From Litsea cubeba (Eukaryota; Streptophyta; Magnoliopsida; Laurales; Lauraceae), in contig CM022948.1 in NCBI GenBank assembly GCA_012931725.1, forward strand, positions 70,609,455 through 70,673,454: a stretch of DNA of 64,000 nt, in the 5' to 3' direction. Every line of letters begins with the position of its first letter. The first letter of the stretch is position 1. Both the position numbers and the translations under genes were made by a program. Below the pieces are notes generated by a model. It made no database searches. It was given only the letters and a program-made list of their open reading frames with translations, and was not told where the DNA came from. This document shows, piece after piece, positions 11,701-25,506 of this stretch.

Positions 11701-14700
11701 AAACGGTTGACCTTTTAATTAAAAACCCAACCATCCACAATGTCCCTCATCAAAGTTGATGGCATAATCAACTAGACAACATGTTTGATGTTATAATGGA
11801 GTGATGCCCAAGACGATTCTTTTTTTCTTTTTTTAATCAGTAACAAAAAATACTTTCATAATAAGGGAGAAGAGAAAATATGGAGAAGAAGAAAAGGAAC
11901 AAGAGCTACAAGACAATTGTGCCCCATACACTACAATATTACATAATGAACGTTTTTCTTGGAAATAATCTCTCAACTCCTTGTTTGGCTAAAACATCTG
12001 ACATAGAATTGGCCTATCTAAGCTCGTGAAGAAAGACTACATTAATGCTTGAAGATAAAGCTCAAATCTAATTAAAAATGAACTAAAACTTCCAAGGATA
12101 CACTTTTTGGTTGGATGTTGCATTATAAGAATCGTTCTCTTACAATGAGGTTGTCATTAAAACTTCTAGAAAAGCATTGAAGAACTTCTAAAATATCTAA
12201 CATTTCCGCTTCGTTCGAATCACAAATACACACATTTTTAGAAAGCATAATTAAGACCTTGCCCTTGTAGCTACGAAGCAAACCTCCAATACCTGCCGAC
12301 CCTGGCTTACTTTTTGCGGCCGGCGGGTGGGGACCAAACAACGAATCTCCTCAGCTTAATTGGGTACTCCATACAAACTTCTCAATTAACGATGATATGA
12401 CTTGGACTAAAATTAGAGAACTCCTTTCTTACCAAAGCCCAGAACAGCTCTATTACGAGATTGTATTGCTTTGATTTCTTAATAGGAGTTTAAACTGCAT
12501 GTAGTACACAACTACTGCTTTCTTAGACGTGGGTGTGTGTATGAGAGTATGAGTTTGAGTTCTGCCTGTAACTAATAAAAAGGAGAAAAAACCAACAACT
12601 GGTGCTTTCTTTGAAGGACTCTTTGGTTGCCAGTCCCATAAGCCTTTACCTACATCTAAAGGGACCTTACATGTAATGCCACACTTGAACAAGTTCCGTG
12701 ACCGCCAATGAAGTGACTTCAGGTTTGTGTGTTTACGTCGACTATATCCCATCGAAATCCAGAGGCTTTAACCTAGAGAGACTTGAGTAAAAAGAGTTGG
12801 ACCACACAGTGGAGTCCACCTATTGAAATTCAAAATATTTAGAATAAATGCCCCGGGTATGTGGGGTATCCTCGAATTTTGCATCAATCCAAGCTTGGTC
12901 TTCCATTAGATTGATTATTAAAAATAAAAAAAATGTGATTAGCACAATCTTATGTATATGCATTATCATGGTTTTCATTAAATAGTCAATTCAATGGTGT
13001 AACAAACTCAAATTGATGTAAAATTTGAAGATACTCCATGTGCTTGGAGGGCATTTATTTTGAACCAATCAGATCTCGATAGGTGGGTCCCACTGTGAAA
13101 TTCTACTCTCTTAACTCGAGATTTATCTAGGTTAAGAGAATTCGATCATTTCCAAATCTAGATTCTCGTTAAGTTACTTATTTTTACTTGCAATCATCTT
13201 TCAAACAAAAAAAATTGTCATTTTAAAAGTGCACAGACAAAGTGCAACCTCTTTTGTTCACTCTTTTAATCTCTTCATGTCTAGCATTTGCTTGTTACAT
13301 CATATATTTTTTCCTTCTTAAGCCAAGAAAAAAAAGCTTGGTATAAATACTAAAACACCCCTGACCCAAAATATGTTCCCTAATTAATTATCCAAATGAC
13401 CAATCTAATTAATCTAAAATACAAGACATAAATCCAACAATCTCCACCTTATCGAACTCGAGCCACCTGTAGGATAATTATAAATTTCTTCAATCTTCTA
13501 TGCTTCACTGAAAGGTAAGTCTCTACAACTACTCTCACTAGGTGCAACCTTCACTCTTCAATGTTGAGTAGCATTTATAAAATGTAAGCAAAGCTTGAAC
13601 TTGTCTAGAGGTCGTCTTCTCATCAAATTGCTCTAGCTCAAGTTTAAAAGATGTCACTAAGGCCAACTTTGCGAGTTGGTTCATCTACATCTGCTTCCGT
13701 CTTCATTAGAATGAATTGAGTTAACTTCGTTAAGCGGTCGATAATCACCCAAGTTGCATTGTTGCCTGTCATGTCTCCCGAACCCAATTAAAGAATAAAT
13801 CGGATCCAGTGAGTGAAATTTAGGACTAATTAAAAATTTTATCCTTTAGGCCCAAGAATCGTAAATCCGCTGTGAGGATATTATATTTCAAGCCTCAAGT
13901 CATTAATGAACTACGGAATTCATACAATTCAAGGCATATTGAATATCGACAATGAATAATAAATCTCTTTAATAATTAAAGTTACAAAAGAATAATTAGA
14001 ACAATACAAGAAGTTAAATTATTACAATGGCCATCCCATATCCAAGACCATTTAAAAGAACTATAAAGTCAATAAAGTGAAAGGTTCAACGAGAGAAATA
14101 AATGAAAGAAAATAAATCTAGTGGAGTCCCATGTGAATCTCTCTCATACCGGGAATGATGACGCTACTCTACGTCATCGGCATGTCACTCTCGTTCCTCC
14201 TCTGCAAGTTGGAGATCCCCTGGGATCTCCTCACCGGCTTGCTCCTCATAGAAGTAATCACTTAAGGTGTATGCACACCAAGGAACAAAGTCAACGACAT
14301 GTTGAGCAATAGATAAGCAAAGCATAATAAACATGTCATGCATTAAGTATAAGAATAATGACAAGTAATATAATCAAGTGAATACAAGGAAAACGAAGCT
14401 AGGCATGAAAGCGTGAATAATCATAATTAGAAACAAAGACAGTAATCCTAATATCATCCAGCAATAACCACTATCCAAATAATGCAAATACAAGAATCAA
14501 GAGGGAGACACCGATGATGTCCTAGCCACCTCCCGGGGTATCAGTAACAATCCAATCAGACTACTAATACTAAAGTCCGGCTCCAGTAGGATCCTAGCTC
14601 CCGGTCTTGGGAATAGCAGCATAGTCCTAGCCCGCTCCCAATTATTCAACGCCATGGACGCCATCCTATGCCGATTGCCCATCACAATGTCCGAGTAGCC

Positions 14701-17700
14701 GGCCCATCAATAAAATCCTAAACTGCAGTTGGCCATGATATGCAATAATAATGAAGTGGTGTTGATACGAGGACAAACAAGACAAGCAAGTCTTGCTAGC
14801 TCAATACACACAAGACATGTTCATAGGGATTATCTCATTCAAACAATACAAGATAAGTCAACCACTTGATAATCCCTTTCATTGTTAGTCAGTCATGTTT
14901 ATCAACACGTGACACATGGTTCCTAATATACACTCAAAGTCAGGTCCATGTCCCAGTTCTATAAGGATTATGTTTCATAATTAGTTAAGTGTTTTATACC
15001 AAGAGAGTGTACAAGGAAACGTTATCAATGGATACAGTTCACAAGTCAAGAAGGAATTACAATCCAAACCTAGCAAGTAATGTCATCCATGTACCCCACA
15101 TGTTCTAACAGAGTATGTGTGGAAATCGGATCAACGATGCTTATAGGGAAACCCCTTGGTGTGCAATCATGTTAAGCATCTATTGAGACAATTTCATACG
15201 CATTCGGTTAGGCCATGCATAATACACGAATTCCTAAACAACCCATCGAAGCACACCAAGCCCCGTGCTTTGATTTTAATCCCATTTATGGTTGTGTGAT
15301 AGTAGGTTCGTGGTTTCCAACATCTAAGTCTCAAACCTAGGTCAATAGTCTCAGTCCAGAATAAACATGACAAACTGGTCATTTCGGCTAACCTTCGGTC
15401 CGCCCTCGATTAACCGAACTCTTCTGTTCGGTCGACCGAATCTTAAGTTCGGCTGACCGAACTCTAACAGAGCTAAACTTGCTCTCTGGAATTGGAACCA
15501 AGTTGAGTTCGGATGACCGAATTCTGACCGAACTTCAGCCGTACCATCCAATAAAAAGTATAATTTTCCCAGATTCTTCCGCCTCACTCGGTCAGCTGTC
15601 GGTTCAACTTTGGTTGATCGAACTTCATTGTTCGGTTGACCGAAACAGAGCTCGGCTGATCGAACACCCATTAGGAGCTAAAAGTGGCTCTTTGGAATTG
15701 GAACCAAGTTGAGTTCAGTTGACCGAATCCTGAGTTCGGCTAACCAACACCTGACCGACTTCACGCGTTCAGAACAGTCTCAGGCCATTTTCTGAAACTC
15801 TTTCACCACAATTCATTTCCTCCACTTCTGAACCTCTCCAAAGGCTACACCTTGCACAAAATTGAGCCTCCTGCTCTCCCAATAATCCATTCCATTCACA
15901 TTCCACCCATTCATGTAAATTAAACTTGCTAGGTTTACCAATTATGTATTAAACCAACCCTAGTTCCCCAAACCTAAACTAGCATGTTAATTCCCAAATA
16001 AAAAACAGAACAGGCTTTGAATTAGGGTAATCTAACATGAAAGCATCATCAATCAATAGGAAACAATATAGATATATGAATTATAAATTGCATATCCACT
16101 TGTCTCAAAGAAGAAGAAGATGAAAATGGGGGAAAACTCGAGGAGAAGGTTTACAATCACGAAATCCCCAATCTAACTCACTCAAACGCAATCTAGAACA
16201 CTTAGAAGAAGAAAGGAATGAAAAAGATCAAGAATAGGCTACACCTAAACCGAAAGGAAGGTGATTGAAAAGATGAGATTAGGAGAAAGCTTACCAAGCT
16301 GGTATCAATTGAAAGAGGAGGTCGATAGGATGATGTTGTGCGGTTTGGATCCTCGAGGATGATCTTCCAAGGTGGAGTTCTGGTCTTAAGAAGATGAAGA
16401 GGAAGGGGAAGGGGAAGGGGCTGTTGTAGCTTCTTTCGTTGCAGAGAATGAGAATGAGATTAGGGTTAACTCTAATTAAGAAGAAGAGAGGGAGAAAAAG
16501 ATTGAATTGCCCTTAAATGAGTCTGGTGAAAGAATGGACCACTTGAATGGTTTCTGATCGTCGAATCGCGACGAGCCAAGAGACAAAATTAATCGGCATG
16601 TCGAAACCTCTCCAACGAACCCAAAATTTACAGCATTTGAAATTTTTCGTAAAACACTCAATTTTTCCCTAAATTGCAACTACCCCCTGCTAGGATCAAA
16701 CGAACTCGGAATCGCACGAAACTTGTAGACGCTATTCTAATGCTAAAAGAAAGTTGCTCATGATTTAAACCCACTTAAATATCTAAAATACAATTAAATA
16801 TAATAATTACTAATTAAACGGGTCAATGGGCCAGCTATTGGGCCCAACTAACCCAGTAAGGTCCTGGACCTTACATTGCCCTTCTTGATCAAGGGTAGTT
16901 ACGAAATGAAAGCCATCATGAGGTGTTCCTACTTCCATTGTGGAAATTCTAGTGGTCTCAGCAAGCCGAGAGGCTTCTAGTGCTCTCCCTTGATGCTGAC
17001 ACGTTAGGCATCAAAAAACGAATCCTGCGATCTCCCACTTCATGTTGGTCCACCAAAATCTATCCTTCAAGTTTTGGTATATCTTTGTCCTGCTCGAGTG
17101 TATCGAGTACTTTGTATGATGTGCCTCTATCATGATCTCATTATTCATGTCCTCTACATCTAGCACACAATCTGTCATGAAAGTAAAGCACTCCATCCAT
17201 AACTCTGAAACCAGGCCTCTCTGCAATATATTCCCCCACTCTGGCCAACTTTGGGTCGTTCAACTGATTGTCCTTGATCCTTTGGATGATAGTAGGCTCA
17301 GAAACTAATGTACTTGCCAACATCATGCTGTCCTTAAATGACTGAAACACCACATCCAGGTCTCCAAATTGTTCTACCACATACATGCCAAAGTAACTGA
17401 TTTCCAGTTCAACTGATTCACAACGACATTCGCCTTCCCTTGAAGGTACTTGGTTGGAAAATCATATTTTTTAATGTACCCCATCCACTGCCGCTGCCAC
17501 ATGTTTATATCCTTATAAGAGAACAAATACTGCAAACTTCTTGTTTATCTGCTGCAAGGACGAAAGAAAATAGTACCACAGGTCCACAACTAATAGTTGA
17601 CATTTGTCAGTCAAATCGGATGGGATTTTAGAACCTATTATCTTATATATATGGGGCTTGTTTAGATGTTTTTTTTTTTTTTAATGCTAGATTGATGTGG

Positions 17701-20700
17701 AACAATACTTGTGTGAATCCTACCTACGCAGGGATCGATCTCTGAGTGGCAAGTGAAACTTAGGTGCTAATGCCACTGAAGCATCAGTACATTGGCTGTC
17801 TAGATGTTTTAATGATGTACTGTTTTGTCATGTTCCTAGAGGCTTGAATAGGGTGGCACTGGCACATGATTTCGCCTAACTCAGGACATTGAAACTTCTA
17901 AGTGCATGAACGGACATTGACCCAAATCTTCACCATACATCCATCCGAGGTCTCTGTGCTCCAGCTTACCAGTGAGAATAGAACATGACAGGCCAAAACT
18001 AAACAGAGGAATAGAACATGACACTAAACAGAGGAATAGAACATGACATAGTTACTGAATTCTTTTATCTGTTATTCCTCTTTTTTTTTTTGGTAGCGGT
18101 AAATTTTATTAAAGAAAAATAAAGATATAATAAAAGAAGCTCCACGAGAGAGCCTACCATTATAAGAGATATATACTGGTAAATGGCTACACCTTACATA
18201 ACATGAGCACTTAAATTATATGAACGATCAAGCCCTTTCTTTGCTAGACAATCCGCCATGCTGTTGGTGGTCCTACTAATATGCTTAAAAGACACCCGAA
18301 ACAATGATGCTAGATGATGGATCTCATTAAAGCAAAATTGCATTTTCCATGGACCATTAGAGGAATTCACCCACGAAATTGCATTAGAGAAATCACTCTC
18401 CACTATGAGACGGTATTGATAGAAAGAGCTAAATATGCAAAGCGCTTCTAGTATAGCCAAGACTTTTGCCTCATTGGAGTCTCTATTTCAAACGTACTTT
18501 TGAGAAAATATGCAAGACATCTCCTTTGTAATTCCTAGTACACCACCAATGCCTGCTAACCATGTTTTATCTGTTATTCCACTATTATTAACTGCCATTG
18601 ATATAATGTTGGAAGATAAATCGCCTTTATTATTTGTCACAGATTTCATGTCTGATATATATGTTCACCATCACAACCAAATAAAACACACAGTTAACCA
18701 GGGTTTTGGTCTTGTCAGCATGAAATCAATAATTGATCGATACAACAAATCAAAAGAGGACCACCGTCAGGAGCTGAACGCAACTTCAGAAATCAAGGTA
18801 TTCAACAATCTCTGGATCACAAATTTCCAAGCCCTAATGGATGCATGTTTCATATCATCAAGAAGCCTTACAAACTCCATATTTAAAAAAAAAAAAAAAA
18901 AAAGTTATTTTAATTGAGGTTTTTTAACACAAAAGGCATACATGAGATAACTAATCAAGTGTTTCACTATATTCTGGCCTGTGGGAACCACGTGGTGAGG
19001 CCCAACTATCACTAATATGAACCGATCACCAAACAGGACCCTCCTAATAGTCACCAATCCCAAGGGTTTGGCACCCATCCAAATGGATTAGACGGTTGGA
19101 TCGAGGGTAAGTTCTTTTAAATATAAAACCATTAAACTTGTGGGCCAAACATGATATCTAGGGTGGTCCCACTTGGATCATTTCAGTCTCCAAAAAAAGG
19201 TCATCTCATCCCCAGACTGGACCCACAGTGGGCCCCATAGCTGGTTCACGGGAGGTTTCACACGGTGAATTCGCACCAGAACACACCCTGTAATTTATCT
19301 GGTGTAATTATACTATTTATCCGAATATTTTTCCTACAATGTAGGCCAATTTTTTTATGATGCAAGCCTTGAACTGATTCTAATATTTATATCAATATAT
19401 GCATATACTGGAAGATTGATTCTAATAATTTCTAATAGTAAACAGTAAACTTGTTGGTCTGCCTGAATAATTTCTAAGATCGATGTGATGTATCCATGTC
19501 CAACACCACACACTGCCCTAAGTTGTGCTGTTGCATCACAAGTAATAGATGCAGAATTGACATGCTCGAAAGTGAGAAATAAAGTTAATTGACCTGAAAA
19601 ATGTAAAAGCCTAGGGTGGATCAATGATATAGACACTGATAGAAAAATTCACTTGTAAATACTACAAAAAGACTATATTGGAAAAGGTACCTGAATCTCC
19701 ATTCTTCACCAAAACTCTACACAACAAATTCTACTGCCACCAAAGCGATCTGCTAACCTGAGTCAGCAATCAGCATTGTAGCAATGTGCTAACCAGTGGA
19801 ACTCAGCAATGTGGAACAGCAGGGACTTGAGTGATATATCAAAACATTAAACAGACTGATGATATGCTAGAAAATAATGAGAAAACCCAAATATTTTGCA
19901 ACAATTAGTCTCACTTGTAAGGTTGAATTATTTTTAACTGTACGATCTGAGCCATTAATAGCACATATTGAATCACTGAATCTTGCAGAAAGAAAACAAT
20001 GAAAAAAGATGTAGTATCTAGTTATTTACAAGGAAACAAAGAAGAAACATTTATAAGAATCAATTTGAGGAGAAAAAATAGTATTTTTTTTTTTTTTACT
20101 TCCTCCGTCTTAAGAATTTGCAGGCCCGTGGCTAAAAATGTTCACCGCATATGAGATGTCTAGTCTTGTCATAGTGAGATAATTAACGCTGCATAGTATA
20201 GTGTGGGATCTGAGACAAGCTCTCCATCATCTTGATACTTGACACTCATTTCAATATGTATGTCAATAGACTTTGCATAGAATGATCATCAACCCGATCA
20301 ACAAAGTCTGGAGTATATTTACGTTGGTTGAGAAATATAACCTTTGAAGATATGTGAACTTCAAGGCCTAAAAAGTAAGTGGAGTACCTAGATCCTTCAT
20401 ATGAAAGGAAGCATGTGGTTTTTTAGTTAATGAATACCCACAAGAGTCCTTGACACAGATGAGCTTATCAACACATACCAAAAGAATGGTAATACCTTAA
20501 GTTGAGGACGTATGTGTAAAATTCAAATGATCATTGTCACTCTAAAGTTAAATTTGCTATATACCCATTTTCGATTAATGGGAGTGATGCCAGATGGACA
20601 CAGACAACATGCCAAGTGCAATTTACCATTAGAGCTTTGAAGTCCCTCAGCCATATCATTTTGACAAAAATGCTGTAAAACAACCTGCATACAAGAACTT

Positions 20701-23700
20701 GGGATAGAAATAGTACGTTGCGAGGGAAACCAAAATGAAATTGGAAAACCACATCTCTCGCAGAAGCGAGAGGATCAAGAAGAGTTCCATAGTAGAGGAT
20801 CAAGAAATGGTGGTGTTGAAGTTTCACTGGCAGCCTCATAAGGAAGAGAAGATATCATGTCGTCTTGTTTCAAAGTTGTAGCAGTTTGTTTGGTTGGGGA
20901 CTCGAGATCAGTAACTTTCTCTGCAATGATAGATCATTCCTTGCTTAATCAAATAGAAGAGACTTGAGGATCAGCAAAAGAGTTATTGGAGAATTTTCTC
21001 AAGGTTGTTCCTGCCAATGGTAAAACTAATTTCAAGAAAGACAATATTATGAGACGCTCATTTTCTTTTGTTAGATGTATGGTTTAAAATAGCGGCCGCT
21101 ACGCTACATAGCGACCGTATTATCGGCCGTTGCGGTTGAGGCCGCTCTGTTATTTTGAAAATAACGGCGCTACAGTCTAAAACCTAGTAGAGCCAAGCAA
21201 CTTTAATTTAAAAATATATTTTTCTATTTCTTCTCCTCAATAGCCTTTCCTTAGCACGCGCCTTAGGTCCGGGGGCTTCTTTTTTTTTTCAAATAGTTAT
21301 CAATTGGCAAACCATCACCATTTTCTCTCATCCATCAGTGGGGGTGGGGCCTTATTTTGGTTTTGAAGTGGATCGTCTTCTTTTGGTGATGATGATGTTG
21401 AAGTGGATATGGTCATGGGCCATGATGGGGATATGAGTTGATTATTTGGATTTTGGAGATATATTCATTTTGATATTTTTAGATTGGTGTTTTAGAATGA
21501 ATATTTTGTATTTAGATCATGAATAAGCTCATGAGTGGTCCACATAACATAATACAATGCATCTATTCTACTTTAAAGTGAAGGTACACTGATGCATAAC
21601 ACCAAGTTGAATGATCTTTTGTTTCAGTCTTTTCCAGTTGCATTTTTTTACAGTCATACTTTTTGTACCTTTTTTTAATCAAATGATGTCTGCTGGGCTA
21701 GAATTTGGATTACACATTGCTCATTGAATTTTGAATTATCTGTCTATACCGAAATATCTATTTTTTATCTACAATGTGCGCCTCGCTTTAATGAAGCCCG
21801 CGCCTCGCCTTGCGCCTTAGCGCCTAGGCCCCAGGAGACCTTAGTGCCTTGATGCGCCTCTCGCTTTTGAAAACACTGATTTTTACAAATAGCCTGGGTA
21901 ACGGGTCTCAGTAGGAGCCAGTGTGGTTCCGGTTTCAGACCTATTTAGTTACCGTTCCATAAACAGGTTCAGGAACTGGACCCATTTATCAATTAAGACC
22001 AAAAATAGGTACCAGACCCGGTTTTTAACGTATCAGAACCTCCAGGTAATCGAAGAATCAGATATCCATTTACATCCCTAGGTCTCCCACTTCTAGCTCT
22101 TTGAACTACTAACCCTCAATAACCCTTTCGTGCACATGCTCAAACATCTCAAATGCTATTCCTCAATTTTCTCTATTAATGAAACTAATAGGTTACATGT
22201 TATGTCCTCATTTCTAATTCTATCATTTCCTGTAACTCCACATGTGCACCTTAACATTCACACCTTGGCTACATGGACTTTTGCTGCTCCTGTTTTCTAC
22301 TTTGCCAAAGATTTAACTCCATCAAGCTAGTCTAATCTGCAATAAAACTAACATCTTATAAAAATGACCCTTCAATCGATGTGGCACTCCACAATCGCAT
22401 ACTACTTCACTAGCTTGTCTCCACTTTGCCCACCCTACACTAATCTTATTCAATATATCCAACTCAGACTTCCATTTTGTCCTGTGATTGACCCTAGATA
22501 CGAAAAACATCACTATTGTGGTACTATGTCATCTTTAATTTTGACAAACTCATCTTCACTATATACCCCACTAAGCAGGCACTCCTCCATATATTCTCTC
22601 TTTAATATGCTAACACTCGATCCATTTGGTTCCGGCTGGATTTCAGCTGGTTAGGATATCAACACCCACATGTAGGGTGAGAGTACATGAGTTTGAGTCT
22701 CTCCTCAAGAAGAAAACAGAACACAGTCCATTTGATACAAATGCCAAGTTCTAGCTTATCATCCAGCGCAAAGTTCAAAGTTTCATGATGTAAGCACAGT
22801 TAGGTTGACACTTTTTGGGATTTGCAAGTGGATGACAAGAGTTTTGGGTGAGGATGGGCCAGTATATATATGATGGGGGAAGCAAGGTGATTAGATTTTC
22901 CTTGATCTCTTCCTTTTTAAAGGGTGCAAACTTTATGAATTTTACCTTTGTGTAGCCAGTACAGTAGCCACTGGGGTGCATACAATGCATCGGTAGATCA
23001 CTTTGGCCATGAGTAAATACAAGCTATGTTGAAAGCATCATTCAGAGTTGAAAAGGAATGTTAAGATACAAGTGAATGTAATTATATTAAATAAAACATT
23101 GGAAGGTAGCTTGCAGAACACCATGTTGTACAAGTAATAACCAGTTCCTCAAGTGGCATGGAAGATGTAAGCATGGATTTCATCCTAGGACTACTGCAAA
23201 CATAGAAAGGTAACATATTAGATCAACTTTTACTTCTGTAGATGGAATTTTGAAACTGGCTCACTCTGTGTCATGCCAAAAAACCATAAGATGTAACACA
23301 GCAAGTTTGTAATTCTATAAGGTTGTAAGACTACAAGATATTCCAAAAAGCAGTGCCTCAAAAGTGAAGAATGATAAAATGGTTCATCACCATTCTATGC
23401 ACGCAAAAGACCTGAACTTTATATAGTCATAGCTTGGATATATGAATGTACTTTTTTCTGGCACATGGCAATACACATCATTATGGATGCCTCGATTATC
23501 TTTGTATGCTATACAAGATCAAAATTATAGCTATCTTCAAGTTCAACCAAAGATTTCATCTTTTCAACCTATCCAAAAAATATTGACGCGGCCAAGGAAG
23601 ACGAATCCAGTCATTTGTGAATACAAAACCCAAAATTCTCAATCAACAGAAAATTATTATGTTATTACAAGGAGAATAAACAGTAGATTTAACTTACCAA

Positions 23701-25468
23701 ATAATGCTCCAAACCACTGTTAATCTTCAATCTGTTGGAAGATAACTCAAACCAAGGATAGATTTCTCAAACCAAGGAGAAGGGAAGAGAAAAGTACATA
23801 ACCAGCAACTTTTTATTGATAATGTATTAAAGATAACAAAAGTTAAATTTAAAGTCCCTTCACATGCCTTTAAAACCCTGAAATTTATGAGTAAACCAGA
23901 CCCATCCATTTAATCCTAATAACAATAGAAAGGGAATATAGAAACAACCCAAAGAAAACATAAGAACATCCATCTCTTGCCAGACATGACTGACTTGGAC
24001 GAGATAGTCTAGGATTCTTGCTCCACTTGCATTTCTATTTGAAGAGCATGCCCCTTGTAGATCTTTCTTATTTCAAATTGTTCTACATTTAAGGTTCCAG
24101 CCCTTTGGGCCGGACTAATCCATCTCTTGCCAGACATGACTGACTTGGACGAGATAGTCTAGGATTCTTGCTCCACTTGCATTTCTATTTGAAGAGCATG
24201 CCCCTTGTAGATCTTTCTTATTTCAAATTGTTCTACATTTAAGGTTCCAGCCCTTTGGGCCGGACTAATCCCTACGGGCCCGGGGGAGCCGGGTAAATCC
24301 CCTGTGACCCCAGTGTGGTAGCGCAGTTTCGAACCCTCAACCTCTGGGAGCAAACCGTGGTCCTAGGCAAACTGAGCTACCCCTCGGGGTTCTCCAAGTT
24401 TTATTATTAGGAAACCAAGTAGTAAAGAGTCCAAGTTTATTATTAGGAAACCAATGCTTAGCTAGTACCATTGTACTCAGAACAACATATTGCTAATATG
24501 TGTTTCAAAACTATGCATAACCGTTCTTCTGTCTTGACTGTGTTTGAGAACCCACACTCAGGAATGATATCTCCAGCACCGATTCATGCTAGAAGTATGA
24601 CCCAGTGCATCATACCTCCAGTGTTGGTAAAATTAGTCTAATGAACTTTGATAAAAAGGATAACCTATCAAATTCTAATGAAGTTTTTTTTCTCTTCTTT
24701 AGTCTGAGGTGATTGGAGTCATCAAAATGGCAGCTGAAAAGTCACAGACCCAGATTTGAGATTTATTGATCACCATTTAGCTGGGTTTTCAAATATTTTA
24801 TCTGAAACATTGTCAACAATAAGAATGTATATGTTTTCCTCATGAATCTGCAGTTCCTCAAGAAGAAAAAACAGACGAGGCACAGGAAAGTAGAGAGTTT
24901 ATCCCAGAAATTCAGTAAATCATCTTGCTTCTAAGGTTATGTTGGTTGCATCATGCAAGGCCATGGGACATTGTGCCCACACTGTCTGCATAAGAATAAA
25001 TGAAAAAGAATGACAAAAGTGCCAAGCAGAAAGACACATGATCTCATGAGAAGTTCCTTCAGTTGTCCCAAGTGTGGAATGATATAGCAATGGCGGTATT
25101 TTGTTACAAAGTACCTAAACTTATACAAACTACAGGGCCTCAGTACCTGTAAAATGTCTGCAGAGAATCCTGGCACTGGATTGCAATCATTGAATTTTCA
25201 AAAGCTCTATAGCAGAGAGATGAAAGCTTCGCACAAAAACCCGAAAGTAATGGTACTAGAGAAATTAGAATTGCAGGGTGCAAGATGTCAACAGAGATGT
25301 TCATATAGAGAAGTGGTGGTGTTGAGATAAGAAAGCATTTCTTGTTTCAATATGTGCACTTCATGCTTGAAAAAAGACTATGCGATCCTGACGAGCTTGT
25401 AGCACAGTTGGAAATACCCCCATTGTTGCAACCAAAAGAGTGCAGGTTCGAGTCATGCTACCATTCCA

Positions 25469-25506
<38 letters not shown>

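Larger units (their letters stand above)
13670..17560 (-). mobile_element. Ty3/gypsy retrotransposon fragment (RNase H to integrase), interrupted
   Basis: Read on the - strand from 17560: RNase H remnants (SLQYLFSYKDINMWQRQWMG), a spacer with DGVLYFHDRLC, the integrase zinc-binding region (AHHTKYSIHSSRTKIYQNLK then FWWTNMKWEIAGFV), then the start of the integrase core (DGFHFVTTLDQEGQ-like). This breaks at 16876 and resumes at 13766 with NNATWVIIDRLTKL. The break is the insertion at 13767-16875. Stops and frameshifts show it is dead. Protease and the main RT body are absent. Confidence 0.85.

Noticed and set aside
18510..18917. 135-codon open frame as a separate gene
   Set aside because: Only its 79-nt middle part is exon 2 of the MADS gene; the rest is LINE flank and intron with an A run.
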